This document shows positions 22,772 through 34,000 of a DNA stretch of 64,000 bases, piece after piece. The stretch is from Amoebophrya sp. A120 (taxonomy: Eukaryota; Sar; Dinophyceae; Syndiniales; Amoebophryaceae): positions 677,271 to 741,270 of the forward strand of contig CAJINV010000012.1 in NCBI GenBank assembly GCA_905178155.1, given 5' to 3'. Below the pieces are notes generated by a model. The model ran no database searches. It saw only the letters and a program-made list of their open reading frames with translations, and was not told the DNA's origin. Made by a program: the position numbers and the translations under genes. Every line of letters begins with the position of its first letter. The stretch's first letter is position 1.

Positions 22772-25700
22772 CTAGTAGTACCTGAGAAAGTAATTCTTCT
22801 CTACACCCCACTTCCGGTCGTCTTTCGATTCGCCGACACCGAACACCTTGTAACTGTCCCACTCGTCCTCCTCCTCGTCTTCGTTTTCTACTTCTTCCTT
22901 GAGTTTGTGCAAGATCGGCCACTATCAAATGTAAAAATGTCTGGGTCTGGAAGAATGCAAGATTTGTGATGCAGGTTTTCCATGACCCATGAGGTCTGGA
23001 ATGCGAGACCCAGCATAACAGATTTTTTGAGGTCTCTTTTATGCCTTTCCTGCATGAGAAACTCCCTCTCAACTTGGTCAAAAGCGGACAGCTCTTGGCA
23101 CTCACGCAACACAGATTTTTGCATCGTTCAGATTTAGCATGACAAGTTCTAACCCTCGTCCAGACCCAGACACTTTTGCACTTGATAGCCACACTAGCTC
23201 CAGTGCGTCGTCCTCGTCTAGGATACCCAGGTAACCCAATGCCTCGTAAACGATCGAGATGGAGGCAATGAGGTCCCAGAAATTTGCTTTTTTCACCAGC
23301 TCATCCTGTGCAAAAGTATCGCACTCGTACTAATTGAGTTTATGCATTACAAATCTTTTTCCGAAGGAAAATCCGCATTACAAATTAATTGCTAAGTCAA
23401 TTTGTATATGCAATTTACACTAGTACGATACTTTTGCAATGCATACAGCTGCGAAGATGATCCACCACGACCCGATGAAGTGGTGAAGTTGTTTCCATAG
23501 TTCCCGTTTATTGGCTCATCCGAGTCTTCGTCTTCATCCCGGTAGTTGTTCACCCACTCATCTGCCGCACTGTTTATCGTATTGTTGCTGTCGCGACCGC
23601 CATATCCTGCGCAAAAGTATCGCACTCGTATTGCAGTCATGCGTTACAAGTCTTTTTTTTAAGGTAAACCCGCATTACAAATTTTCTTTCTCATGCTTGG
23701 GAAATTTGTAATGCATTTATACGAGTACGATACTTTTGCAGTTCATACGCCACCCAGGTTTGAATGTTCGATCTTCCCTAGGAGAAGGTCAAACCTGGTT
23801 TTCAGCTTCACCATCTTTATCAGAAACGAGTTCTGTTCTATCCCACGAAAAAAGTGTTACAGTTACACACTTGTAGTGAATTCAGCAACACAAATTTCTC
23901 TGCATGAAAGTAATGCAGAAATCCCACGATAAAACACCTATTGAACGGGGCTCCTAGGCATATCCCGCATGACAGAACTTGTCTGTCTTGCTTGGCCTGC
24001 AACGCAATGTGTAACTGTAACACTTTTTTCTTGCGATATGTTCCTTGTCGGTCCTCGCCTCTGCTGACTTGAAGACCTATCCTGTGCAAAAGTATCGTAC
24101 TACTCGTATAAATGCAAGTCTTGCGTTACAAATCCTTTTCATCAGGTAAACCCGCATTACAAAATTTATTTCTCAAGCTGAGGAGATTTGTAATGCATTT
24201 ATACGAGTACGATGCTTTTGCAGTTCATAAGACCACGGCGGTAACCATGTTGAGGAGCAGAAGAGCGGACACCGAAAGGTAGGTTGTGAAGAAGAACAAC
24301 ATCAAAACCGGGCTGCCCGTGGCCGCGACCACCTCCTCAATACTCTCAACCCAACCGTCCAGGGTCATGATTTGCAGAAGCGTGTTATCCTGTGCAAATA
24401 AAGTGTCGTGCTCGTATTGCAATCATGCATTACAAATGTTTTTCTTAAGATGCATCAGCATTACAAATTTTATTTCTCACGCTGAGGAAACTTGTAATGC
24501 ATTTATACGAGTACGATGCCATACTTTTGCACTTCATACGTGTAGAACGCCGGCAGGGTCCGGTGGCACTGCAAGGCGTCGGGGTTCTGGGCGATGAAGT
24601 TGTCGTAGTTGAATGTGTATGAACTGCAAAAGTATCGCACTCGTATAAAAAATGCATTACAAATTTTCTCAGCATGAGAAGTAAAATCTGTAATGCGGAT
24701 TTACCTTAACAAAAAGCATGATTGCAATGCGATTGCAATCATGCATGATTGCAATGCGAGTACGATACTTTTGCAATGCCTAATGTGCACAAAGCGACCA
24801 CCACCATGGAGAAGATGAAGCACACCATATTGCGAGGAAAAATCCCCCCTCCCCATATTGAAAAGGACACTTGTGATGCTGGATTTGGGTACACGACTCG
24901 ACTTGTATTGCCTGCAGGCCAAGCGACGCAGTTCTGGCGTGAATTGCAGGCAGCTGTCATGCTGATTTCCACTTCCAGTTGCCTCCTGTCATGCTGAAGA
25001 TGCAAGGCTTTCCCATGCCAGCCAGCACTACAGTGTCTACATCTTGATCCTTTGCCTTCTAGCATGACAACGTGATTTGTGGTAGCAAATCATGCTACAC
25101 AAATCTCCGTTTTAGTATGGGGAGGGGGCTTTTTTCACAATGATACACCGTCAGTGTGAAGATCACGGTCCAAAGCAACGGCTGCACGGTATCCTGAGTA
25201 AAAACGTACCCACGCCAGAGTTGTAATGCAAATCTGCATGCTGAAAATGTTTCTCATGCGGAGCCCCATGAGAAGCATTTTCTAGTCGTGTTTTGCAATT
25301 TGTCATGCTCCAATCAGCATGGTATGCTAGATCTGTGATGCTGCTGAGCTAGCTCAAACAGCACTACACTACGAATCCAAATTTGTCATGCAAAACAGCC
25401 AAAACTTGTGGATTTGTCTAGCCGATTCCCCATCTTGACTATGGTGTGGGTACGTTTTTACTCAGGATACACGGCAAAGAGAAAGGTCAGGGTGACCGTC
25501 CACAAGTGCTCTATCATGCTAAACATGCGCACCACGCGGACGCAATTTAAAGCTTTGGTCATCGAGAGAATCTCCGCGATGTATCCTCTGTAAAAACATC
25601 CCCACCCCAGAGTTGTCATGCTAAACAAAATGCGACACACTTTGCCCCCCCATTGTGCCATGGCCGCAGATGGCTTGAGACGCAGGGCGGGTGGGTCAGG

Positions 25701-28520
25701 CGGACACCAAAGTGCCATCACCATCATCTCCCGGCCACGATAAAGAGTTGTCATGCAGATTTGCAATGACAAGAACATTTGTGATGCGCATCCCGATGAT
25801 GGGCATTTCCAGTCGTGTTTTGGAATTTGTAATGCTGTCAACAGGATACGTATCTCGATTTGTAATGCGGCTGCCCTTGCTAACCTGCACTACACTACGG
25901 GCTGCAACTTGTCATGCGTGGCGTCCAAAACGCCTGGATCTGTGTTGCGGAGATCCCAACTTAACTATGGGGTGGGAAAATTTTTACACAGGATACGATG
26001 TTCGAGTTACTCTTCTCGCTGCTGGTGTTGTCGGCACCTCCGTCCGACCCGTCCGGATCCCGCAAGGCGGCGAAAATCACGTACGGAAGGATGACGTCGG
26101 TGACCCAAGCCAGCACCAAGACGAACAGATCGAACCAGAGCCACTTGGTAAAATTTCTCGTGGTGTAATTCGCTTCGATATCAAATGCAAATATGTCTGG
26201 GTCTGGAAGGTTGGAAGTTTTGTCTTCATGCAGGCTTTCCATGACGCGTGAAGTCTGTTTTACATGACCCAGCATGACAGATTTTGTCCGACCCCTATCA
26301 TGCCTCGTCTGCATGAGAAACTCCCTATCAACAGCTGTGGTCAAAAGTGAGCAGCTTTTGGCAATCATGCAACACATATTTTTGCACTATTCAGAATTAG
26401 CATGACAAGTTGCATTCTTCCAGACCCAGACATATTTGCAACGCATATTCGACGAACCGCATGAGAAATTCGAGGGTGAAGAGGATGACCAGAAACACGT
26501 TGGCAAACTGAAACCAGAAAGTGTCTCGATCCTCGATTTCCAGTTCGTACTCCAAACCGAGCAGAAACCCGTTCACCAAAAGCAACAATCCGATCAGCAT
26601 GTCGAACCTTATATGAAAATTTTGATTTTCATCCCATTGATTTGATGAACCCACGACTCCGTGGTCTTTTATAATATTCACAGATTAAAAATAATCTTCT
26701 TCACAGAAAATGCACCGCACAATCCTAAGTTCGCCTCCGCCTGTGCTCAGTGCCAAAAAAGTCGGCTACGCATGACAAAAAGTAAACAGCTCTATGAATG
26801 TACGTTGGCAGCTCCACAATGGCTAACACCTTCTGCTCCCAGACACTTCTCTGCACCACCTCGCCCTCAATTGGATCGTCGTCGAAGGGAACATATGCAT
26901 TGCAAAAGTATCGTACTCGTAAACCATTTCAGACATGAACACGACAAATATTTTTCCAAACCTGCGGCGGAATTACAAATTCCATTCTTGAGCTTCACAA
27001 GCTTTGTGATGCTATTCATTACACACTAGCAGGATACTTTTGCACATTGCATAGACTGCCGTCAAGAAGGTCGAGACCGTCGAGCCGAACTGAGCCTGGG
27101 CGGAAATTGACCAGAGACCCGCGCCCGTTGTTGTTGTTGGCCGCTTTCGTATTGGAGGCTGTTACGACGAAGGGCGCCTTGCGTAAGCTCTGCACGCGTC
27201 TCGTGGACAGTCTCTTATTTTCGCCGTTGTTGTGCTGCTCTTTTTCGCCTCCAACGACCAGGCTGTCACGAATGTGCACACCCTTCCCGCTATGGCACTG
27301 CACAACTCACCGTATTTTTCCCCTGATTTGTGATGCAAAATCCCAAATCAGGTTGCTGCCTTCTTGCCCTGTTTGCATGACAAATGCCACTAAAATCTTC
27401 TCAAGCAGTACTCGAGTCGGTGCATGATGAACTTGTCGTGCACATGCTCCGCGCGTGCTGGTATTTGTATTGCTGCAGCTCCTGCCATAGTACAAATGAG
27501 AGGGAGAATCGTGAGCTGTGCAATCTCATACCCGCGACAAGATTTTCGCAACGAAGCTCTTGGTGCACCTGTTGGAGGAAAGGATCCCGGATTATTGTAG
27601 TTGTGGCTATTGCTATTCCTATTTGGCCGCGGCGCGGAAGAGTTGTTATGTTCTCTCTTTTTTGCTTTCTGCTTCTGGCTATCAAATGTAAAAATGTCTG
27701 GGTCTGGAAGATTCTGAGACTTTTCATGCAAGTTTTGCGTGAGCCATGATGTCTGTGATGCATGCCCTAGCATCAGAGATTTTTTGAGGGCTTCTGGATG
27801 CCTATTCCGCATGACAAATGCCCTCTTCCCGTAGCAAAAAGACACTCCCTTTGCTGCTATATGCAATACAGATTTCTTTGGAATCCAAATGCAGCATCAC
27901 AAGTTGCATCCTTCCAGACCCAGACATTTTTGCATTTGATACTGGCTCGTTTCGGTTGGGCTGCTGGCATGATTCATCCCACCACCACCCGCCGGCCCCG
28001 GTATGGGAGTGTCAGGATCGAAATCGACAAAATCGAAATGATCTGTAATGCATAAAATGCTACGCAGAAAGCGACTCTTTTGCAGAGGATGCAAGGAAGG
28101 CGGATTGTAGTCCTGGTAAGGGTTAAGCGTTGGGCTGCTGACTAGCATGACAGAAGGCAGCTCTTTTGCCCTAAACCGCATGACAGATTTGCCTCCAGGA
28201 TGGAGCGAATTTGCCATGCGCCGACTACAAACTGTGGGTCTAACTGGCATCGATTTTCTGCATCACAAGTTTTTCGATTTTGTCAATTTCGATTCTGACA
28301 CTTCCATACCCGGGCGCGAGGGTGTAGTCGTGGTATAATTGTTCTCCTCTGCAATCCAGGCTCGGGGGTCCAGGGTTTTTAGCAGCACTGACGGGAGTTT
28401 CGTAGAGGAGGCCAACTTTTTCAAACTGTTCATCTTTGACAGTGGCGACTTTTTCGCCAACGAAGGACTCGAAGGCCCTGCCTGCAGGGCCGCGGCCGTG
28501 CCCTGGCGGGTGAGCGGCAT
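22772..28520 (-). CDS. Single-domain voltage-gated cation channel with CatSper-like pore, 17 exons
   Basis: Exons sum to 668 codons: 28520-28309, 27996-27942, 27674-27531, 27285-27054, 26888-26804, 26607-26448, 26173-25996, 25576-25470, 25184-25146, 24822-24783, 24612-24539, 24380-24230, 24072-24039, 23833-23748, 23597-23446, 23296-23188, 22917-22772. Fifteen junctions are introners and one (26803-26608) is GT-AG. About 243 cytosolic N-terminal residues precede S1 (FDMLIGLLLLVNGFLLGLE), S2 (FANVFLVILFTLEFLMRF), S3 (WFDLFVLVLAWVTDVILP), an S4 with few charges (ALNCVRVVRMFSMI), S5, a pore helix and filter (YTLLQIMTLDGWVESI) and S6 (YLSVSALLLLNMVTAVVF). The TxDxW filter is that of CatSper and related channels rather than the TLESW/TxE types. 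The C-terminus has a predicted coiled coil (SFLIKMVKLKTRFDLL) and an acidic tail. It would assemble as a tetramer, carrying Ca2+ or Na+ across plasma or flagellar membrane. Confidence 0.88.
22923..23187. mobile_element. Introner, family B
   Basis: Family B ends, exact flank gccac. Excision gives LELVWPILHKLKEE; cutting symmetrically inside the termini would leave an in-frame TAG. Confidence 0.85.
23302..23445. mobile_element. Introner, family A
   Basis: Left terminus reads CATCC instead of TATCC; right GCATA. Exact flank cagct. In-frame in the channel gene. Confidence 0.85.
23603..23747. mobile_element. Introner, family A
   Basis: TATCCTGCGCAAAAG to TTTTGCAGTTCATA, exact flank cgcca. Confidence 0.85.
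23839..24038. mobile_element. Introner, family H
   Basis: TATCCCACGAAAAAAGTG to CACTTTTTTCTTGCGATA, inner arms GTTACAGTTACAC / GTGTAACTGTAAC, exact flank tgttc. Confidence 0.85.
24078..24229. mobile_element. Introner, family A
   Basis: Exact flank agacc. Lies just after S6; the minus-strand repeat GGTCT would allow a GT-AG reading for this copy only. Confidence 0.85.
24386..24538. mobile_element. Introner, family A
   Basis: Exact flank cgtgt. Interrupts the codons just before the pore helix (FYTLLQIM). Confidence 0.85.
24618..24782. mobile_element. Introner, family A
   Basis: Left TATGAACTGCAAAAG, right ends CCTA instead of CATA. Exact flank atgtg. In-frame. Confidence 0.85.
24828..25145. 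mobile_element. Introner, family E
   Basis: Left arm AAAAATCCCCCCTCCCCAT, right arm TATGGGGAGGGGGCTTTTTT, termini TATT and GATA, flanks cacca/caccg. Confidence 0.85.
25190..25469. mobile_element. Introner, family D
   Basis: TATCCTGAGTAAAAACG to CGTTTTTACTCAGGATA with CCCACGCCA arms, exact flank cacgg. Confidence 0.85.
25582..25995. mobile_element. Introner, family D, enlarged by internal duplication/insertion
   Basis: At 414 bp it is ~130 bp longer than other D copies. A 13-bp internal sequence (AGAGTTGTCATGC) occurs at 25609 and 25744, bracketing the extra GC-rich DNA. Outer flank cgatg exact. Confidence 0.85.
26179..26447. mobile_element. Introner, family B
   Basis: TATCAAATGCAAATATG to TATTTGCAACGCATA, exact flank ttcga. 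Between S2 and S3 of the channel. Confidence 0.85.
26608..26803 (-). other. Canonical GT-AG intron before S1 of the channel
   Basis: Donor GTACAT at 26803, acceptor ATATAAG at 26608. Joins IVELPT to FDMLIG in frame. Also contains a GCATGACAAA motif near 26770. Confidence 0.65.
26894..27053. mobile_element. Introner, family A, diverged
   Basis: TATGCATTGCAAAAG to CTTTTGCACATTGCATA; flanks weakly alike (gaaca/gactg). In-frame excision gives DGSPFDDDPIEG. Confidence 0.8.
27291..27530. mobile_element. Introner, family G
   Basis: TATGGCACTGCACAACTC to GAGCTGTGCAATCTCATA, exact flank cccgc. Confidence 0.85.
27680..27941. mobile_element. Introner, family B
   Basis: TATCAAATGTAAAAATG to TTTTTGCATTTGATA, exact flank ctggc. 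Confidence 0.85.
28002..28308. mobile_element. Introner, family C
   Basis: TATGGGAGTGTCAGG to CTGACACTTCCATA, exact flank cccgg. First intron of the channel gene. Confidence 0.85.
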
Positions 28521-29243
28521 CTTGTGCTGCTGCCTGGTGACTTCCTTTTAATGACGTTACACTGGGCCGCGCCAGATAGTCGTAGATGTAGAAGCTGCTC
28601 TTGTAGTTGTATGAACAACAGTCATCAAGTGAAAATACACGAGTGATCGTACCCTAGTCGAGGCACCATATGCACTAAAGGCAACGGCGTCTGAAAGTAG
28701 CGGGGCTGGGATTAACACCACGACACGACGAGTTTTTTACAATTTGTGTTCTTTGCGCGAGATGAATGAGATTATACAGAGGACAACTGCTCTTCACTCT
28801 AATAGATCCCGTCATTCTAATGTCGTTTTTGCGTATAGAAGTGTAGCCGGTCTTTTTGTTCAACAGAGCCGTTTTTCTTTTGATTCCCATGTTCTCGTCC
28901 GTCCTTTTGAACGTCCCTCGCGGATGAAAGCGGTTCTTTCACGGTAAGAGCTGCACTGGAGCTAGAAACAACTTTCGAAGACTACCACGACCAGTGTATT
29001 GATGAAACCGAAGGATGATTCGTGTAACAGAATCAAACGAAGACTACGAAGAAGCAACTGATAGTACCTTCTACGGGACGACAAAAGTACCGAAACCAGA
29101 GGCGTCAATGACCGAAAAACGAAAACACCCAACAGAAGTTCACCGAGATAGAAGTTGAAGTTGTGTGGCAAATATAAAACATTCTAAACCTGCTCCAGCG
29201 GAAACCAAACTGCAAATAGAGAGCCAGCGTCACAGCTGCTGAA

Positions 29244-29283
29244 GTTGCGCTCCTCTGCGGATTTTTGACTGTTTCGGATCATA
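29244..29283 (+). repeat. 40-bp direct repeat, copy 1
   Basis: Starts GTTGCGCTCCTCTGCGG and ends GTTTCGGATCATA. Identical to 30208-30247; spacing 964 bp. Confidence 0.85.
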
Positions 29284-29813
29284 ATTTCTACAAGATTGGG
29301 GTCGGCCGATTGGCCGACCCTATCTTGATGGACAGTTTGTAGGCATAAGAAGCAGCGTAGGTTAGTAGTATCGAAGCCGAGGGTCCAAAGTAGTTGTCTA
29401 CAGTGCAAGAGAAGTGTGCTAGTGTTGAAAAAGCAGGATGTTCGTAAAGCAGCAAGACAGATAGTGGCGAGCGTGTTCCGATCTAAAAGGCAGCGCAAGA
29501 GAACGATGAGAATTTGACGCTGATTCACATGCGGAAAAATGATTGATGAAGTTCATCACCAGGCGCAAAAATAACTATTGGCGTGCACACAGATGTAGAA
29601 ATAGATGCTGAGTTTTGATTTTTGTTTTTTGTAGTTGTTTTAAGGTCCGCACCAGAAGACGTCTTGCTGTATTTTTGTAGTCTCCTGCTACGCTTATAGG
29701 ACACTTCGACGTCAGCAACGAATTCAAAAAAAAAAGTTCTAGTAGCGAATCTTTAGAAACGAATCTTCAGTGTTGGAGGTCAGAAGCGAACTTTCAGAAA
29801 AACAAAAAAAAAC

Positions 29814-29942
29814 ATGCCTTCGCAGTCCTCTGAGAAATTGCGACTGCCGTCGCCTATGCGGCCGGTCCGCCTGCCCCTGCCGCCGGCAGCCGGCGCGGGC
29901 GAAGACAAAGACTACCAGGACTGGTTCTGGGAAGACTACCCT
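29814..29942 (+). pseudogene. Possible 5' exon or gene fragment ending in a half introner
   Basis: ATG at 29814 opens MPSQSSEKLRLPSPMRPV... through EDKDYQDWFWEDYP and runs directly into a B-type introner left end. No right end follows and the frame closes at 30011. WFWEDYP resembles YFWEDYP in the gene at 62261, so it could be a fragment of a related copy. A truncated gene is more likely than a working one. Confidence 0.3.
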
Positions 29943-30010
29943 ATGCGCTGCAAATGTAATTTTCGGGTCTGGAAGGTTGGAAGCTGTTTTTGTCATGTCG
30001 TTTGTGAATA
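29943..30010. mobile_element. Truncated family B introner
   Basis: TATGCGCTGCAAATGTAA then GGGTCTGGAAGG and a TTTGTCATG motif, as in other B left halves. The right inverted arm is missing within 300 bp. Confidence 0.55.
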
Positions 30011-30207
30011 GCAACAGTTTCTACATAAATCTGTCATGCGGAGTAGATGTCTGCCATGCAGAGTAGGCATCAGTTAGTAGTAGTAGCATGCGTTTTTCGC
30101 AGTTAGCTCAGCAGCGGCGCCGCCTGCTTCCGTTACAAACAGCGCGAACAACAAAAGCGGCCCCGCCCGCATCTCGCCGGCTGTTGAGCGCCCATTGAGC
30201 CGCCGCT

Positions 30208-30247
30208 GTTGCGCTCCTCTGCGGATTTTTGACTGTTTCGGATCATA
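30208..30247 (+). repeat. 40-bp direct repeat, copy 2
   Basis: Identical to 29244-29283, then diverges. Flanking sequence also shows weak similarity for a few bases. Confidence 0.85.
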
Positions 30248-31096
30248 TTTTCTGTACAGGGACATACAATCAACAAATCTGCTTCGTCGTGTCTTCAACG
30301 TGGGTCGTCGTCTTCTTGGTTTACAATACTACAATAGATATCTGCCATCATCGGGCTACTGATTTCATCTTCAAAACGATCTCTCATCGCAAGAAGGAAG
30401 CCAGGCTCTACTGGTTCGGGTCGTTTACGTTTTGCCTGAGAGACCACGTGTAGGCAACCGTCACCACGAGGTCCAACTTCTTCTTGTTCTTTCCGACGCA
30501 GGATCAGAAAGAAGATTTGGTTTTAGTTTCAACATTCTGCGGCCCGGTGGAAGATTATAACAGCAGGATCATCCTGTTAATAAACTACAAGTTCGTATTA
30601 AATATTGGTATTCAAGGTGTGTGGAGAGATAAATGAATTCTTCTGGTTTTCTATATTCTTTGTCTCGATACAATGAAAAAACTTGCAAATCAATCTCATC
30701 TACGATCTGACAGCGGGCGTGGTGGCCTGTCGTACAGTTGTGAATCTACCGCAACAATAATCCAAATTCTCAGTCTTTGTTTTTTTTCCTATCAGTGACA
30801 GAGTGGTTGTTACATCGAAAATTGAATGTGAAATTGTAATTGATGAAAGCATTTTACGGTAGAATTAATTTGTCTGGTAAATGGAAATAAACTGCTAGTA
30901 CTGTAGTATCGAATCTGTTTTAGAGGTACTCGTCTAAAAAAATGAAAGAGAGCACGCTCGTGCTCGTTTGCAAATTCAAATTCTTTACTTGGTGTGCTAA
31001 CTCTTTTTCTTTTAATCTCGATTTTTTTTTTCTCTCGACGATGTGACCGAGGAAGTGCTTCCTATCTTCTCGGTATAATAAAACTAGCAGCTTGTT

Positions 31097-34000
31097 CTAC
31101 GTGGGTTTTCGGAAATTCCCCTGTTTGTTTTTCTTCTCCATGATGTTTGTCTCGCCTTGTTTTTCTTCAAAGGAGCTTGCCGCCGCCTTTTTTTTCTTTC
31201 CCTTGTTTTTCGCGTTGTTCTTTCCCTTCCCTTTTGCCTTGCCCTTGCCCTGCCTCTTTGCCTTCCCCTTGCTCTTTGCCTTCCCCTTGCCTTTCTTTTT
31301 CGTCCGCGCGCTCGCGCTCTCTGGCGCCGGTGTTGGTGTATCGTCGTCGTCGTCGTCAGCAGCGTCTCCTGTAGACCTGGTGCTGGTGCTGCTCGACTCC
31401 TTCGCGGGTGCAGCTGGTGTCGGGCCGCTACCGTCAGTGTCTACTTGTCGCGAAGAGGATGACGTACTGTCGCCTAGAGCATCATCATCACCATCATCAT
31501 CGCGATCTTTATTATCATCACCTGCTGTAGTAGTTGCTTGTAAAGAATCTGCTCCACCATCGGATGAGGTCGTGGCTCCTGTGGCGCTTGTTTATGGCGT
31601 AGTTCTCAAACGTCGTTACAGACTCGACTGCTACATGAATTTTTCGTGATGCAAAAGTACGATAAGCAGCCACGCGATCAAGTAGCTACTTCGCATGACA
31701 AATTACTCAAGGGGAGGCTAAGCAGCGCCTAATTTTTCTGTACCAAATTTGTGCTGCGAGAGCTGCAAGCTTACCCGCTTCACTGTTGCTGCTCTTGCAT
31801 TGCAAGTCCATCTAACATCTGAGAATGTAAACGCTTGAGATGAATCCCATACGCCTGCTTGACTACGAAAGGCCGTGTCCGCCGCTGTCCTCAAGGAACC
31901 GGCTAGCCGACCAGCGGCAACTATGCACTGCAAAAGTTGTATTATACTTCATCCTGGTAAAGATCGCAGGTATAATAGATTACAGGTCTCAATCTTGAGG
32001 TAAAAAACCCGCACTACAACAAATTGCGTTTGTTCTCATGCTGACCAAATTTCTGAAGATGCGACTACTACTAGTATCGAATACATTTGTATCCAGGAAA
32101 AAAAGTGTGTAAGTGTAACTTTCTTTGAGAAACAGCATCACAAATTTGCTCTACATGACAGAGAAAACCTGTCATGCGTGGCTTGTAAGGGGAAACACAG
32201 TTGAAAAGAGGACTTCGTGGCTGTCTGGCATGACAGGTGTAACTCTCTTGCATGTTCTGCAACACAAATTTACACTTACACAGTTTTTTTCTTGCATAAT
32301 TTGCAATTCATAGCCTTTTCCACGCTGTTCTCCACGTTCTCGTATTGAGAAGAAAAATCCCCTCTCCCCATATCGAAAAGGCCTGTTTCCGCAAATTTGT
32401 CTTGCTGATTTGAGACCACAAATCACGTCTGTCTTGCAAGAAGACAACTCCACAGGCTCTGCCGCATTATGCCGGCGGTTTGTGATGCTGTTGGACCTAC
32501 ATGATAGTCGTTTCTCATGCTAAGCGCCTAGGCCAAAAGCTCTCTACTCAGGCTTGGCAGGAGCCTGCAGTCCTCTGCTGCAAGACAAACCTGATTTGTA
32601 TACGCAAATCCAGCATCAGAGACTTCCTTTTGATATGGGGAGGGGGGATTTTTCCTTGTGATATCTCGAGCGCTTTGGTCACGCCCTTGGGCACGGCCTT
32701 TTTCACATTGTCTTTGATGCGTATCAGGGTGCACAACTGCCCCTCCCCGCCCTCATTTGTATTGCATAAACAGCAACACAAGCGTCACCCATTTTGGCGT
32801 TGGGCCACCCAAATGGTCACCCAACGCCAAATGTAATCATGACCCGGATTCATCATTTTGCATAAACAAGTGAGGGGAAGGCGGGGGAGTCGTGCATTTT
32901 CTTAATTTTATCCTTGTTTGCATAGGTCCAGCCACCAGCACCGGCGGCTCCGAGCAGCGCAGCGTCAAAGCCAAAAAGTGTTAATCTAAACGGAACATTT
33001 TGGCATGCAGAAACGCAACAGCAACAGCACAAAAGGTTTTTCATGCATGACAGACTGCATTCTGTCGTGGCAGCCGTTAGGATTCACACTTTTTTTTTGT
33101 TTGATATACAGCAGCGACCGGCCCTGGGTGCTCTGTAATAATGTCGCCCACGTCGACATGAGGTCCACCACCCCCGCCCTGAAACGGGTTGCTATGGCGT
33201 TCTCAACTGTTACATTCTCAACTGTTACATGAATTTGTCATGCAGAATTACAATCAAAATTGACACGATCAAGCTGCTTTGCATGACAAATTCGCGAAGA
33301 GCCAAACAGGCTCAGAATCTGCGCCGAATCTGTCATGCAATTATACGCGCAAGGTCACCCCCTTTAGTTTTGCCGTTCTTGCATCACAAATTCATGTAAC
33401 AGTTGAGAATGTAACGTTTGAGAACGCGGCCATAGTTGCCCAAGTGTGGGTGCAAAGCGGCGTTCTGGATGTCGTGCACGGAGGCCGCTACAACGTTTCC
33501 CGATTTCGTAAACCAATCGCCATATCCCATGCAAATTATGTGTCTGGGTCTGGATAAGTGCAATAATGTTTATTGCCATGCACATTTTTCATGACCTTCC
33601 ATGATGTCCTCATCTGTGGTGTATGCCTTTCAAAATGGCATCATTTCTTGCGAGGGCTACTTATACTTCCAGACCTAGACATTCTGCTCGCGATGCATAC
33701 GCCGATCGAGCTCTTCATTTCATCCATGTAGGTGGCCTGCGGGTCGTCGGGCGTGTGGAAAGCGTTATCCACAGGAAATTCCCCGCACATGTACAAATGC
33801 AGTCTCTGCATGACAAAACTTGGCTTCGATCCTAGTTTAGCGTGACAAGTTTCACACTCCAAATTGGGGAAATTTATTGTGATGCATCTTGTACATGTAC
33901 GGGAAATTTGTATTGCATAAGCGTCACATTTACTCAACAGGTCGCTTATGTCCGTCGCCTGCTCGGCTGTTGTGGTATAGTTAATCGATAGATGCATTGT

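Larger units (their letters stand above)
28521..31096. other. Long region with little coding evidence
   Basis: About 2.6 kb upstream of the channel gene. It holds a 40-bp direct repeat, a short plus-strand coding candidate at 29814 with half of a B introner, and AT-rich DNA around 30560-31060. I see no other gene. Confidence 0.4.

Noticed and set aside
22454-22969. Plus-strand 171-codon ORF
   Set aside because: It overlaps the last channel exon in antisense and runs into a family B introner.
22734-23192. Minus-strand frame ending in Arg-rich sequence as the channel C-terminus
   Set aside because: It reads through a B introner; excision with one repeat puts the acidic frame (LKEEVENEDEEEDEW) after the preceding exon instead.
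31092-31649. Plus-strand ORF rich in Phe, Leu and Pro
   Set aside because: The complementary strand encodes the acidic and Gly/Lys-rich C-terminus of the large gene and joins its upstream exons in frame.
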